From: Rhizobium sp. 18055
GTDB lineage: Bacteria; Pseudomonadota; Alphaproteobacteria; Rhizobiales; Rhizobiaceae
Assembly (NCBI RefSeq): GCF_902706285.1
Contig: NZ_CACSKD010000008.1
Span: 186,001-250,000 of the forward strand
Length of the DNA: 64,000 bases
Direction of reading: 5' to 3'
The stretch's first letter is position 1. Every line of letters begins with the position of its first letter. The translations under genes and the position numbers were made by a program. Shown piece by piece: positions 33,270-42,724 of this stretch. The notes under the pieces were generated by a model. It was not told where the DNA came from and made no database searches. It worked only from the letters and a program-made list of their open reading frames with translations.

Positions 33270-34208
33270 TCAGCAGACCGCAAAACCTGCTCCGACGAAG
33301 CGCAGTGCTCGGCAGAGAGACGCCGTCACGATCGTCGCATGGTCCTCGTCATGGCCGACCTCGAAACCGACATTCGCTTGGTCGCCAAAGGCCATGCCGA
33401 CTTCGTGTGAGATCTCACGGGCATTGTCGATCATCCGCCTGACCTTGCGGACCTCATGATATTGGTCGCTGAAATTCTCGCTTCGCTGCCAGGGCGCAAG
33501 TTCCTGCTCCCAACGTCCAACGGCCGTATAGAGGCGGATCGGCCGCGCAATGCGCTGTGCCGACGCCAGCGTCCGCAATAGACCGGACCTGTCCCACCAG
33601 ACCGAAGGACTGAAGCTGATATAGCTGTTGAACATGTCAGGGTGTTGCGCCAGCAGATCAAGCACGAAATAGCCGGCAAGCGAATGGCCGAGAAGAACAC
33701 GACAGTCCGGATCGGCATTCAGCCATGACTGGATGTGTGGCAGCAACTGATTGCCGAGGAACCGGATATAGGCCGCCTGGCCGCCCCACCCGTCCCTCGC
33801 CTTGTCCGGAAATACGCTTGCGTCCGCGGGGCCGCGCGTGAAATCCAGATGGCGGCGGTCGATATTGTATCCGTTTGTGTTGGGGTAGCCGATACCGACG
33901 ACGATCGAAGGAACGATCCCGGTCGCTTTCGGACGCCGGGAAACACGCCGGACGGTCTCCGCGACGGTGATGAAATCCGAATTGGCATCGAGAACATAAA
34001 TGACAGGAAAGCCAGAAGCGGGCCGCTCGGTCTCCGGGACATAGACGAAGATTTCGTAATCCAGCCCCGTTTCCGATGACCGCAACGCAAACCGCTGACA
34101 GCCCGGCATGGCCAGCGATTGCGGAATCGACATCCCCGATACGTCCTCGGAGATGTCGCTGCGTGGCTGGAGGGGCACTGGTGTCTTTCCTTTGGCTTCG
34201 TCACGCAT
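33270..34208 (-). CDS. Siderophore-type esterase (IroE/BesA-like alpha/beta hydrolase)
   Basis: A 312-aa alpha/beta hydrolase of the Fes/IroE esterase group: FPVIYVLDANSDFITVAET, IVVGIGYPNTNGYNIDRRHL, VLLGHSLAGYFVLDLLAQHP (nucleophile Ser in GHSLAG), SYISFSPSVWWD and the late His in VGHDEDHATIV. Such enzymes hydrolyse the ester backbone of trilactone siderophores to release iron or trim the product. I use the ATG at 34208, which overlaps the entA stop by eight bases; no signal peptide is seen, so it is probably cytoplasmic. Last gene of the siderophore operon. Confidence 0.85.
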   Translation of the reverse strand: MRDEAKGKTPVPLQPRSDISEDVSGMSIPQSLAMPGCQRFALRSSETGLDYEIFVYVPETERPASGFPVIYVLDANSDFITVAETVRRVSRRPKATGIVPSIVVGIGYPNTNGYNIDRRHLDFTRGPADASVFPDKARDGWGGQAAYIRFLGNQLLPHIQSWLNADPDCRVLLGHSLAGYFVLDLLAQHPDMFNSYISFSPSVWWDRSGLLRTLASAQRIARPIRLYTAVGRWEQELAPWQRSENFSDQYHEVRKVRRMIDNAREISHEVGMAFGDQANVGFEVGHDEDHATIVTASLCRALRFVGAGFAVC

Positions 34209-34962
34209 GAAGGGTCGCGCCTCCATCGACGTAGATGTCAGCCATGGTGATATGCGCTGCTTTCTCCGACAGCAGGAAGAGGACCGAATTGGCGATATCC
34301 TCCGGGGTCGCAAGCTTGCGAAGCGGAATGCCGGTCTTGAAATTTTCCAGAGAGCCTTCGATCACGCGCTCCCCGCCGCTTTTATCGCTCCACATACCCG
34401 TCTGCATCGATGTCAGCGTCGAGCCGGGCGCAACGATATTGCAGCGAATACCATGCTCGGCCAGTTCCAGGCCGAGGCAGCGGGTGAACATCGTCGCTGC
34501 TGCCTTCGAGGCGGCGTAGGCCGCCATATTCTTGCGCGGAATCCCGGCGGCATTGGAACTCACCGTGACAATGCTGCCTTTGCGACGCGGCACCATATGA
34601 CGCGCCAGCGCGCGCGAGACATGAAGCACACCTGTCGAATTGACCGCAAATACCCGCTCCCATTCCGCATCGCTTGTTTCCAGAACCGTCGCCGTTGAAA
34701 GCACACCAGCGATATTGACGCCAAGGTCGATGCCACCCGATCGCGCCGCGATCTCGTCTATCACGCGGTTCACCTCGGCGCTCGTCGTCACGTCGAGCGA
34801 GCAAGCCCAGAGATCGTCGCATGCAAGCTCCGCCAGCCTGTCCACCGAAACGTCGGTCGCAAAAACTCTTGCACCCTCGCGCAAAAGCGCCTTGGCCACG
34901 GCAAGACCGATCCCGCCGGCAGCCCCCGTCAGGAACGCTGTCATTCCTTCGAACTCATTCAC
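34201..34962 (-). CDS. entA: 2,3-dihydro-2,3-dihydroxybenzoate dehydrogenase
   Basis: A 253-aa short-chain dehydrogenase: NAD motif FLTGAAGGIGLAVAKALL, NIAGVL, SSNAAGIPRKNMAAYAASKAA (catalytic Ser, Tyr and Lys) and APGSTLTSMQTGMW. It oxidises 2,3-dihydro-DHB to 2,3-dihydroxybenzoate, the third step from chorismate. EntA is preferred over a generic SDR because of the NMAAYAASKAA and GSTLTSMQ segments and the surrounding pathway. Its ATG overlaps the NRPS stop (ATGA). Confidence 0.93.
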   Translation of the reverse strand: MNEFEGMTAFLTGAAGGIGLAVAKALLREGARVFATDVSVDRLAELACDDLWACSLDVTTSAEVNRVIDEIAARSGGIDLGVNIAGVLSTATVLETSDAEWERVFAVNSTGVLHVSRALARHMVPRRKGSIVTVSSNAAGIPRKNMAAYAASKAAATMFTRCLGLELAEHGIRCNIVAPGSTLTSMQTGMWSDKSGGERVIEGSLENFKTGIPLRKLATPEDIANSVLFLLSEKAAHITMADIYVDGGATLHA

Positions 34963-37900
34963 AACGCGTCTCCCAATTCCTCATGCATGTCATAATCAAG
35001 AAGCGCCGCCTTCAAGGTTGGCGCTATATGGGACGTTGCCTCCGCCCCGGTCATATGCGCATGAACGAAGGGGACATTGCGAATATCGAGCGAACCGACG
35101 TATGGCATCCAGCTCTCCGGCCGAAGGCTGCGCCCGTCATCCGCATGATCGTTGGCCGCCCTGAAATGCAGAACCGGACCATCGTAGAGGCGATGATGGT
35201 GGGCGCGCACGTAGCGATTGTTGAGGGCAACCACGCGGACCATACCGTCCAGGGCCGCCGGCGGCAGCTTGGCGAGAGGACTGCCGCTTTCAGCCAGAAA
35301 GGTCATCACTGCGTCGCGGGTCAGCGGCAGGTCTGGCAGCGCATCAGGATCATGCCCGCCGATTGCAAGCAGCGCCTTGAGTTCGGCGCCCGGTCCCGGA
35401 TCTGGCTCGTTGCGCCAGTTGTCGCAGGGATAGGCATCCAGCATGGCGGTGATGCCGACCCGATGGCCCATCTCCTTCAGCTGTATCGCCACGGCATGGG
35501 CGAGAATGCCGCCGACCGACCAGCCGACAAGATGGATCGTCTCTCCGGCAGCGATGAACGCGATGCGCCGCGCGTAGTCGAGTGCCATCTCCGCAAGACT
35601 TTGCGGCGCCTCCGCATCCCGATCGAGCGCCTGCGCCTGAACGCCCCAGGCGGGACGGTCGGCACCGAGCGCCCGGGCAAGCCCGTTGTAGCACCAGGAA
35701 AGTCCGCCGGCCGGGTGAAGCATGAAGATTGGGGATTTTCCAGCATCTGCAGTGTTGAGTTTGATGATCGGCTGCAATCCTGCACCCGCAGTTGTTGGTC
35801 CGCGATCGAGATACTGGGCAAATCTGCCGATGGTCGAATGTTCGAACAGGACGCCGATACCCGGCTCATGGCCGCTGATTTCGCGCAGGTGCAGCATCAG
35901 TTCCACCGCCAGAAGCGAATGCCCGCCGAGATCGAAGAAATCGTCATCGACCTGAAACGGCTCGCGCGCCTGCAGGACCCGCTGGAATAACATGGCGATC
36001 AGCTTTTCGCTTTCCGTTGCCGGCGCCCTTCCCCGGCCGCCGGCGAAAACGGGCTCCGGTAGGCGTTTGCGGTCGAGTTTGCCGCTGCCATTCACCGGCA
36101 GCGCATCGACGACGACAATCGCAGACGGCAGCATGTAATCGGGCACCAGGCGTCCGGCACGTGCGAGAATATCTGCCTCAACCCCATCACCTGCCTTCCC
36201 GTTCTCAAGGGTCGCATAGGCGATGATACGCTTTTCTCCCGCCGGGTCTTCCCGCAGAACGACGACTGCCTGTGTCACCTCTGGATGCGAGAGGATCGCC
36301 GCTTCGATTTCTCCAAGTTCAATGCGCAAACCACGCAGCTTGATCTGATGATCGGAGCGCCCGAGATAGAGGATTGCGCCGTCGGCGCGAATGCGCGCGA
36401 GATCGCCGGTGCGATACATGCGTTTGCCTGGATGGAAAGGATCGGCGATGAAGCGCTCTGCCGTCAGCGCCGTCTGGCCGAGATATTCGCGGGCCAGTTG
36501 GACGCCGGCGAGATAAAGATGCCCCTCGACGCCGACGGGAACCGGCCGCATCTGCTCGTCGAGCACGTAGAGACGAGTGTTCCAAACCGGACGGCCGATC
36601 GGAACCGGGCGAGAGACATCATCAGGGCCTGCCGGCCAATAGCTGACATCGACCGCGGCCTCCGTCGGACCATAGAGATTGTGCAGCTCCGCCGTCACCC
36701 GTTCATGAAATCGGTCGCGCAGATCGACGGTGAGTTCCTCGCCGCTGCAGAAGACCCTTTTCATGGAAATATCCCGCGCGCTGGGTTCAGCCAGAAAGGC
36801 TGACAGCATGGACGGTACGAAGTGCGCCGTTGTGATCTTCTCGTCGCGGATCATCTGCGCCATCACTCTCGGGTCCCTGTGCGCCTCGGGCGGCGCAATC
36901 ACCAGGCATCCACCGGAAAGGAAGGCCAGAAAGAATTCCCAAACCGAAACGTCGAACGTCATCGGCGTCTTTTGAAGAATGACATCGTCAGGGCCAAAAC
37001 CGTAGTGCTGGCGCATCCATTCGAGCCGGTTGACGATCGCGGCATGCTCAACGACGACCCCCTTCGGCTCGCCGGTCGAACCGGACGTATAGATCACATA
37101 GGCGGCACTGTTGCCGTCGGTCTCCGCAAGGGCCGTGCGACGCGGCTCGACCGGCCATGCAGAAGGGGGAAAGGCCGGAACCGTGCCGGGTAGCTCCGCA
37201 TGATGGGCGCCGAGGACAACCACTGGGCGCGAAGATGCAAGGATCCTCTCCAGCCGTTCTTTCGGATGGCTGAGATCCAACGGCATGTAGGCGGCGCCAG
37301 CGCGCAGGATCGCGATCAGTGCCACAACGAGATCCAGCGAGCGCGGCAGCGTCACGGCAACGATCGCATTCCGCTCGGCACCGCGCGCCATAAGCGCTTC
37401 GGCCAGCGCCGCCGTGCGGCGATCGAGATCGGCATAGGTAAGCGACATATTGCCGAAGCGCATAGCCTCCCTGCCGGCAAAGGACGAGAAGCTGTCTTCC
37501 AGCAGCTGCGATAACGTCCTGTCTGTAACCGGATGCGCCGTATCGTTCAGGCTTTCGAGCAGCCAGCAACGCTCCTCGTCGGTCACTGTCTCAACGTCGC
37601 GCAATGGCCGGTCTGCAAGGGCAGCCTCGATGGCGGCGCCAATGAAGGCTGTAAGGCGCGTGGCATGGCTCTCCGCCTCGCCCGCCTCGTAAAGGGTGGG
37701 ATTGGTATCGACTGCGAGGCTGAAGCGCTGCGCCGCTGGGTCGCCGCGGAAACTGAACGTGATGTCGTCAACGGGGCCGGTCCCCAGAGGCACCAGCTTG
37801 GTCTCCACCTCGACAAGCCTTGGCGGCGCGTCGAAGGGCAACACGTTGACGAGCGGACCATAGAGCCGTCGCTGACCACCGACCAGGCCGAGGTCGCGGC

Positions 37901-38915
37901 GCATCTGTTCGCCGCGGTAGCGCCCATGGCGGCGGTCACCGGCGATGCGGCCGGCCGCCCGATTGAGCCACTCGACCAGCGTGGCATCCTCATCCACGTC
38001 AAGGCGCAGCGGCAAAATATTCATCAGCATCGTCGGGACGCGTGCCGCGGGCGAGCCGAACCGCCCCATGAAGGGGACGCCGATCACGACCTCATCGCGC
38101 CGGACGTGCCGGGCGACATAGGCAGCGGCCAGCGCCGTCAGGATGTCAGGCCAGGATAGTTTCGTTGCGCGGGCAAGCTGTATTAGACTGTCGCACATTT
38201 CCTGGGGAAGCTGGTTTTCGACATGCGTGTAGGACGTCGAGGTGCGCGCCAGCGCCGGTTTCATGCCGGTCACATCAGGCAGGTCCTGCAAGTTCTCGCG
38301 CCAGTAGGCTGCATCCCGATCGGCCCGCTCCGATCCTCGATAGGTGCTCTCCTCGCTGACAGCGACATCAAGAGGGGCGAGTTGTGCACCGAGCGGTTCG
38401 CCGGCGACCAGAGCATTGTAGATTTCAGCGATGCGTTGGATGACAAGTCCGGTCGCAAAGCCATCGGTCACGACGTGATGTATACGCTGGTACCAGACGA
38501 AACGGCCGCCGCCGAGTTGGTAGAGCACCTGGCGCGCGAGCGGCTCATTCGCCAAATCGAGCGGCGCGCGCATGTCGGCCTGCATCGCCGCAAGCGCATA
38601 TCCTCTCGGATCAGCCTGGTTCGATAGATCCTCCACGCGCAGCAGTGGACGATTGCTTTCTGCAACGGTCTGCGCGTCCTTGCCGACGATGCGAACCGAC
38701 AGGCTGTCGGCCTCGATCGCGACTTGACGCACCGCGCTCTTCAACGCCGAGACATCAAGCCTGCCTTCGATCTCGATATAGTGCCCGGTGTTGAAGACGG
38801 GATTGGATGGCTCGATGCTTTGCGCGAACCAGATGCCGGCCTGCGCCTGTGTCAGTGGAAAAGCGCATGCCTGCTGGCCCGCCGCCGCCGTCGCTCTTGG
38901 CCTCGCCACGATCAT
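34959..38915 (-). CDS. entF: EntF-like nonribosomal peptide synthetase (C-A-PCP-TE), serine-specific
   Basis: A 1318-aa single module. Condensation domain about 15-440 with HHVVTDG at 146-152; adenylation domain about 460-960 (YVIYTSGSTGEPKGVVVEH core; FDVSVWEFF with Asp655); carrier domain with the phosphopantetheine Ser1000 in DLGGHSLL; thioesterase with Ser1133 in GWSVGG. Specificity residues read from FDVSVW, TTAHFVPS, RVFCSGEE and LHNLYGPTEAAVD give DVWHFSLVD(K), the EntF serine code. It should join DHB from the aryl carrier protein to serine, then the thioesterase oligomerises or cyclises the product. The start at 38915 overlaps the carrier-protein stop as ATGA; the longer frame to 38960 lies inside that gene. 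Confidence 0.95.
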   Translation of the reverse strand: MIVARPRATAAAGQQACAFPLTQAQAGIWFAQSIEPSNPVFNTGHYIEIEGRLDVSALKSAVRQVAIEADSLSVRIVGKDAQTVAESNRPLLRVEDLSNQADPRGYALAAMQADMRAPLDLANEPLARQVLYQLGGGRFVWYQRIHHVVTDGFATGLVIQRIAEIYNALVAGEPLGAQLAPLDVAVSEESTYRGSERADRDAAYWRENLQDLPDVTGMKPALARTSTSYTHVENQLPQEMCDSLIQLARATKLSWPDILTALAAAYVARHVRRDEVVIGVPFMGRFGSPAARVPTMLMNILPLRLDVDEDATLVEWLNRAAGRIAGDRRHGRYRGEQMRRDLGLVGGQRRLYGPLVNVLPFDAPPRLVEVETKLVPLGTGPVDDITFSFRGDPAAQRFSLAVDTNPTLYEAGEAESHATRLTAFIGAAIEAALADRPLRDVETVTDEERCWLLESLNDTAHPVTDRTLSQLLEDSFSSFAGREAMRFGNMSLTYADLDRRTAALAEALMARGAERNAIVAVTLPRSLDLVVALIAILRAGAAYMPLDLSHPKERLERILASSRPVVVLGAHHAELPGTVPAFPPSAWPVEPRRTALAETDGNSAAYVIYTSGSTGEPKGVVVEHAAIVNRLEWMRQHYGFGPDDVILQKTPMTFDVSVWEFFLAFLSGGCLVIAPPEAHRDPRVMAQMIRDEKITTAHFVPSMLSAFLAEPSARDISMKRVFCSGEELTVDLRDRFHERVTAELHNLYGPTEAAVDVSYWPAGPDDVSRPVPIGRPVWNTRLYVLDEQMRPVPVGVEGHLYLAGVQLAREYLGQTALTAERFIADPFHPGKRMYRTGDLARIRADGAILYLGRSDHQIKLRGLRIELGEIEAAILSHPEVTQAVVVLREDPAGEKRIIAYATLENGKAGDGVEADILARAGRLVPDYMLPSAIVVVDALPVNGSGKLDRKRLPEPVFAGGRGRAPATESEKLIAMLFQRVLQAREPFQVDDDFFDLGGHSLLAVELMLHLREISGHEPGIGVLFEHSTIGRFAQYLDRGPTTAGAGLQPIIKLNTADAGKSPIFMLHPAGGLSWCYNGLARALGADRPAWGVQAQALDRDAEAPQSLAEMALDYARRIAFIAAGETIHLVGWSVGGILAHAVAIQLKEMGHRVGITAMLDAYPCDNWRNEPDPGPGAELKALLAIGGHDPDALPDLPLTRDAVMTFLAESGSPLAKLPPAALDGMVRVVALNNRYVRAHHHRLYDGPVLHFRAANDHADDGRSLRPESWMPYVGSLDIRNVPFVHAHMTGAEATSHIAPTLKAALLDYDMHEELGDAL

Positions 38916-39163
38916 GCCTCCACGATGGCGTCCATGCGCCGCTTGGCGAACTGCCACCATCCGGCGAGTGTCGGGCCTGTGGCCAGTTCCGAGAAGTCGA
39001 GTTGTACGCCGCGCTCCTGCCAGAGCAGCACGAGGTTCATGGCCCGCATCGAGTCCAGCCCGAGATCCATCAGATTGTCATCGGCGCCGATCTCGTCCGG
39101 ATCGATATGGATCATCGCCGCGATGTCACGGCGCATGAGGTCGAGGCTGAGAGGCTTCGTCAT
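38912..39163 (-). CDS. Stand-alone aryl carrier protein (EntB C-terminal domain equivalent)
   Basis: An 83-aa acyl-carrier domain: MHID-type entry, then DDNLMDLGLDSMRAMNLVLL with the phosphopantetheine Ser38, and SELATGPTLAGWWQ, which resembles the ArCP end of EntB. It carries DHB loaded by EntE and donates it to the NRPS. In EntB, DhbB and VibB this domain is fused to isochorismatase; here it is a separate gene starting at the ATG at 39163, which overlaps the isochorismatase stop by four bases (ATGA), and it overlaps the NRPS start in the same way. Confidence 0.9.
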   Translation of the reverse strand: MTKPLSLDLMRRDIAAMIHIDPDEIGADDNLMDLGLDSMRAMNLVLLWQERGVQLDFSELATGPTLAGWWQFAKRRMDAIVEA

Positions 39164-39810
39164 GCGGCCGCCCTCGCCTCGATCGTGGAAACGAGAGAAC
39201 CGACAGTCAAGGGAATGCCGCACGTCGCCGCGACATAGTTCAATGCCATGTCGTGCCGCTCCCGCGAGAAATCGGCCACTGCGTCAGCCGCCAAGAAAGG
39301 CTTGATATCGCGCTGGAATGCCTCGCCCGCCGTCATCAGGCAGCCGATATGCGCGTAGATCCCGCTGATGACGATCTGGTCGCGGCCGCGCACCTGCATC
39401 AGATGAGCAAGGTTGCTCATCTGGAACGCGCTGTAGCGGTGCTTGACGAGCACGATATCCTCACCCGCCGGACGCAGAGGATCGATGATCGGCTGATGCT
39501 CCGGCGCGCCGGTCATGCCCGGCCCCCAGAGATCGGCCTGCAGGCCGCGGTCGCGACGATCCTGACCGCCGTTCTGCGCCGTGTAGAAAACCGGCATGCC
39601 CGCCGCGGCGGCCGCGGCTTTGAGGCGCGCAATGTTGGCAATGACAGGGGTAATCGGCGAAGCGTTCCGCTCGAAGGCGGCGACGAAGTAGTTCTGCATA
39701 TCGTGGATCAATAGCGCGGCGCGGCCGGGATCGAAGGCCCATTTTGCGCGCGCAGCAGGAATTTCGGTAGCGGAGGGAAGTTCGTAATTTGCTATCTTCG
39801 GTAGCCCCAT
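39160..39810 (-). CDS. entB: Isochorismatase (EntB N-terminal domain equivalent)
   Basis: A 216-aa isochorismatase: [20 protein letters not shown] start, [15 protein letters not shown] (catalytic Asp37), the [14 protein letters not shown] and [15 protein letters not shown] strands, and [19 protein letters not shown] with the conserved Cys. It converts isochorismate to 2,3-dihydro-DHB plus pyruvate. Length and end ([17 protein letters not shown]) show it stops where EntB would continue into its carrier domain. The start is two bases after the entE stop. Confidence 0.93.
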   Translation of the reverse strand: MGLPKIANYELPSATEIPAARAKWAFDPGRAALLIHDMQNYFVAAFERNASPITPVIANIARLKAAAAAAGMPVFYTAQNGGQDRRDRGLQADLWGPGMTGAPEHQPIIDPLRPAGEDIVLVKHRYSAFQMSNLAHLMQVRGRDQIVISGIYAHIGCLMTAGEAFQRDIKPFLAADAVADFSRERHDMALNYVAATCGIPLTVGSLVSTIEARAAA

Positions 39811-39811
39811 C

Positions 39812-41440
39812 TCAGGCCTCCATCGGTATTGTCTTCAGAAATTGTTGGCGCAACTGCTGGCGAAGCACCTTGCGGCTGACTTTGCCCACGGCGGTCGTCT
39901 CGAAGGCATCGACGAAGACGATCTGATCGGGGACCTTGAACTCGGCCAGGCCGCGGCCACGTACGAAACTCCTGAGTGCCGCCGTCTTCGGCTTCTCTCC
40001 CCGCGGTATGACGAAAGCGCAGCTTCGTTCGCCGAGATACGGATCGGGGATCGACACCACGGCAGCATCGAAGACCGCGGGGTGCGCCAGGAGATGATCT
40101 TCGATTTCCTCGGCCGAGACCTTCTCGCCGGCGCGGTTGATATGATCGCCCGCTCGTCCCCGCACCACGAGATAGCCTTCCGCGGTGCGCGACACGATAT
40201 CGCCGGTGCGATAATAGCCATCCTGTGTAAAGGCGCGGGCGTTTGCGGCGTCGTCGTTGTGATAGCCCCGAATGGTATAGGGTCCACGCGTCAGAAGCAG
40301 TCCCGGCTCGCCGTCCATGACAGGTTCACCTTGATCGTCAACGATCAGCACCTCATCGTCCGGGCTGATCGGACGGCCTTGGGTGTTGACGATAATGTCC
40401 TGCGGATCGTCCAGCCGCGTATAGTTCACAAGCCCCTCAGCCATACCGAAGACCTGCTGCAGGGTGCAGCCCAGCGTCTCGCGGACGCGGCTGGCAGCCT
40501 CCGGCGTGAATTTCGCACCACCGACAAGCAGGACGTCGAGAGTCGATATGTCATGCACCGATGCCGATGCTGCCTGCATCCACAAGAGCGCCAACGGCGG
40601 AACGACGCCCGTTATCGTAACGCGGTGCTTTTCGATCAGGGCGAAGGCAGTTTCGGCACTTGGGGACGGACACATGACGATCCGGCTGCCGGCATAAAGC
40701 GCGCCGAAGACGCCGGGCGAGCTCATCGGAAAATTATGTGCGACCGGTAGCGCAGCCATGAAAACACTTTCCTCATCGAGGCCGCAGATATCGGCGCTTG
40801 CACGGAAACTGTAGACATAGTCGTCATGGGTGCGCGGAATGAGCTTGGAAAGACCGGTGCTACCGCCCGATATCTGCAGGAAAGCGATCGAGGACGGCGA
40901 AGGCGGCTGCGGAAGCTGTACGAGGGCCTGCGGCAGGTGGTCGAGTGCATCGAACTCCTCCGCCTCGCCGATCACCACAATGGTGCGAAGGCCGGCGGCC
41001 CTCGCCTTTACCTCACGAGCAAGCACGCGATAGTCGAAATCGCCATCCTTTGCGACGACCACATAGGCGCTCGCCTCCGCTTTCTCGACGAAATGCGAAA
41101 TCTCCGTGATGCGGTGGGCGGGCAGCGCGAAAACCGGAATGAGATTCGCACGAAACAGTCCGAAAACGACGGATAGGAATTCCGGGACATTGGGCAACTG
41201 CACGACGACGCGCTCGCCCGGATGAAGCCCGAGCGAGAGGAAACGGGCGGCGCTTTCATTGACCCGTCGCAGCAGTTCGGCATAGGTCCACTGCTGCTCG
41301 CCGCCGATGACGGCAATATGGTCCGGAATCTCACGGGCACGTTGCTCGAGAAAGCCGAACATGGTCTCCCCGCGCCAATACCCTTTTTCACGGTAGCGGG
41401 CTGCATATTCTTGCGGCCAGACTTGCTTCAATTCCAGCAT
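39812..41440 (-). CDS. entE: 2,3-dihydroxybenzoate-AMP ligase
   Basis: A 542-aa stand-alone adenylation enzyme that activates DHB and loads it on the aryl carrier protein. Motifs: MFGFLEQRAREIPDHIAVIG, ISGGSTGLSKLIPRTHDDY (EntE-type P-loop), VFGMAEGLVNYTRLDD, YYRTGDIV and GRAGDHINRAGEKVSAEEIE with the final catalytic Lys near GKVSRK. I start at the ATG at 41440 (GAGG six bases upstream). A GTG at 41452 that overlaps the entC stop would add only four residues. Confidence 0.94.
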   Translation of the reverse strand: MLELKQVWPQEYAARYREKGYWRGETMFGFLEQRAREIPDHIAVIGGEQQWTYAELLRRVNESAARFLSLGLHPGERVVVQLPNVPEFLSVVFGLFRANLIPVFALPAHRITEISHFVEKAEASAYVVVAKDGDFDYRVLAREVKARAAGLRTIVVIGEAEEFDALDHLPQALVQLPQPPSPSSIAFLQISGGSTGLSKLIPRTHDDYVYSFRASADICGLDEESVFMAALPVAHNFPMSSPGVFGALYAGSRIVMCPSPSAETAFALIEKHRVTITGVVPPLALLWMQAASASVHDISTLDVLLVGGAKFTPEAASRVRETLGCTLQQVFGMAEGLVNYTRLDDPQDIIVNTQGRPISPDDEVLIVDDQGEPVMDGEPGLLLTRGPYTIRGYHNDDAANARAFTQDGYYRTGDIVSRTAEGYLVVRGRAGDHINRAGEKVSAEEIEDHLLAHPAVFDAAVVSIPDPYLGERSCAFVIPRGEKPKTAALRSFVRGRGLAEFKVPDQIVFVDAFETTAVGKVSRKVLRQQLRQQFLKTIPMEA

Positions 41441-41448
41441 GACGGACC

Positions 41449-42657
41449 TCACACGCCGAACTTGCTGCCGTCGATGCCGAAGGCATCCAGCATCGCACGA
41501 AACTTGGCGGACGTTTCGGCCAGTTCGCCCTCCGGCGTCGATCCCGGCACAATACCGGCGCCGGCGTAAAGCCGTGCCTGATCGCCATCGACTTCAGCGC
41601 AGCGGATCGACACATACCAGCGCCCGTCCCCGGCTGAATCACACCAGCCGACCGCACCGGCATAGAATTCGCGGCTGTGTTGTTCGAGGCTGACGATCTG
41701 GTCGTGGGCAAGCCTGCGTGGCAGACCACAAACGGCGGGTGTCGGATGCAGCAGCGCCGCAAAATAGACCGACGACAGAGAAGCGTCCTTCAGCCGGCCG
41801 ACGATGCGCGTGCCGAGATGCCACATGCTGGCTGTCGCCCGCAACCCGGTGCCATCAGGCGTCGAAAGGTCAATGCAATATGGTGCCAGCACGTCCAGAA
41901 TGGACTCGACCACCATCTCATGTTCGCGACGATCCTTTTCAGAGCCAAGCAGGGCGTTGGCCGCATCGCGATCCTGCTGCGCATCCTTATGACGGCGGGC
42001 CGACCCTGCAAGCGGATGTGAAGCAATATGCCCGCCCCTCTTCTCGAGCAGAAGTTCCGGCGTCGCGCCGATCAGGCTGCGCGGGCGATGCGTGCGAACC
42101 GGCAGTGGAGTGGCGAACACCGTGACGCTCTCGTCGACGGAAAGCCTGCGCATCAGGTCGGTCACGGCAAAATCCCGGTTCGCCGTGACTTTCAAGCTGC
42201 GCGACAAGACGACCTTGCGCAAGGCCGCGCCGGGCGTGTTCAACAGGTCGAGGGCCGCACCAACGGCATCGGCGAAGTCGGCGGGGGCAGGATATGGATC
42301 GACCGACAGGATCTTGGCTGCCGCGGATCGCAACGGTGCACGGTCGCCCAATCCCGGAATAGCGGCGATGTCGTGCTTTCCCTGCACACGCAACACGCGC
42401 TCGGGCTGGATGAGATGACCTGTCTCGGACGAATCAAACGGCAGGGCGCCCACCAGGACATCGGGGCCCTCGGTTTGCTTGTCGAAGAATTCAGCGATGC
42501 GGTCTGCGAGATTGCAAAGAGGCCCATTATCAAGTGTGCCGGTCTGCCCGAGTGCGAGCATCGTCTCTCCCGCCGTCTTGAGGACAAAGGGAATAGGACG
42601 GGCGAGCGCGGTCTCCGGCTGCTTGTCCTCATCGATCCAGATCAAGGGATGTGCCAT
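41449..42657 (-). CDS. entC: Isochorismate synthase
   Basis: A 402-aa chorismate-binding enzyme that makes isochorismate, the first DHB step. Motifs: ATPELLLEKRGGHIASHPLA, EHEMVVESILDVLAPYC, ALLHPTPAVCGLPRR and REFYAGAVGWCDSAGDGRWY with the metal-binding glutamates. The ATG at 42657 has GGAGAG five bases upstream; the longer frame to 42810 runs into the FepB-like gene and is non-homologous. It is followed directly by entE. Confidence 0.93.
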   Translation of the reverse strand: MAHPLIWIDEDKQPETALARPIPFVLKTAGETMLALGQTGTLDNGPLCNLADRIAEFFDKQTEGPDVLVGALPFDSSETGHLIQPERVLRVQGKHDIAAIPGLGDRAPLRSAAAKILSVDPYPAPADFADAVGAALDLLNTPGAALRKVVLSRSLKVTANRDFAVTDLMRRLSVDESVTVFATPLPVRTHRPRSLIGATPELLLEKRGGHIASHPLAGSARRHKDAQQDRDAANALLGSEKDRREHEMVVESILDVLAPYCIDLSTPDGTGLRATASMWHLGTRIVGRLKDASLSSVYFAALLHPTPAVCGLPRRLAHDQIVSLEQHSREFYAGAVGWCDSAGDGRWYVSIRCAEVDGDQARLYAGAGIVPGSTPEGELAETSAKFRAMLDAFGIDGSKFGV

Positions 42658-42724
42658 GTTGCTCTCCAGTCTTTGTCGTGGATTCGGGATATCTGTTTCT
42701 ATGCTCAGCGCGCCTTGGCGATTT

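Noticed and set aside
34821..35990. 389-codon plus-strand frame opposite entF
   Set aside because: Antisense to the PCP and thioesterase domains of the NRPS; no domain and no ribosome site.
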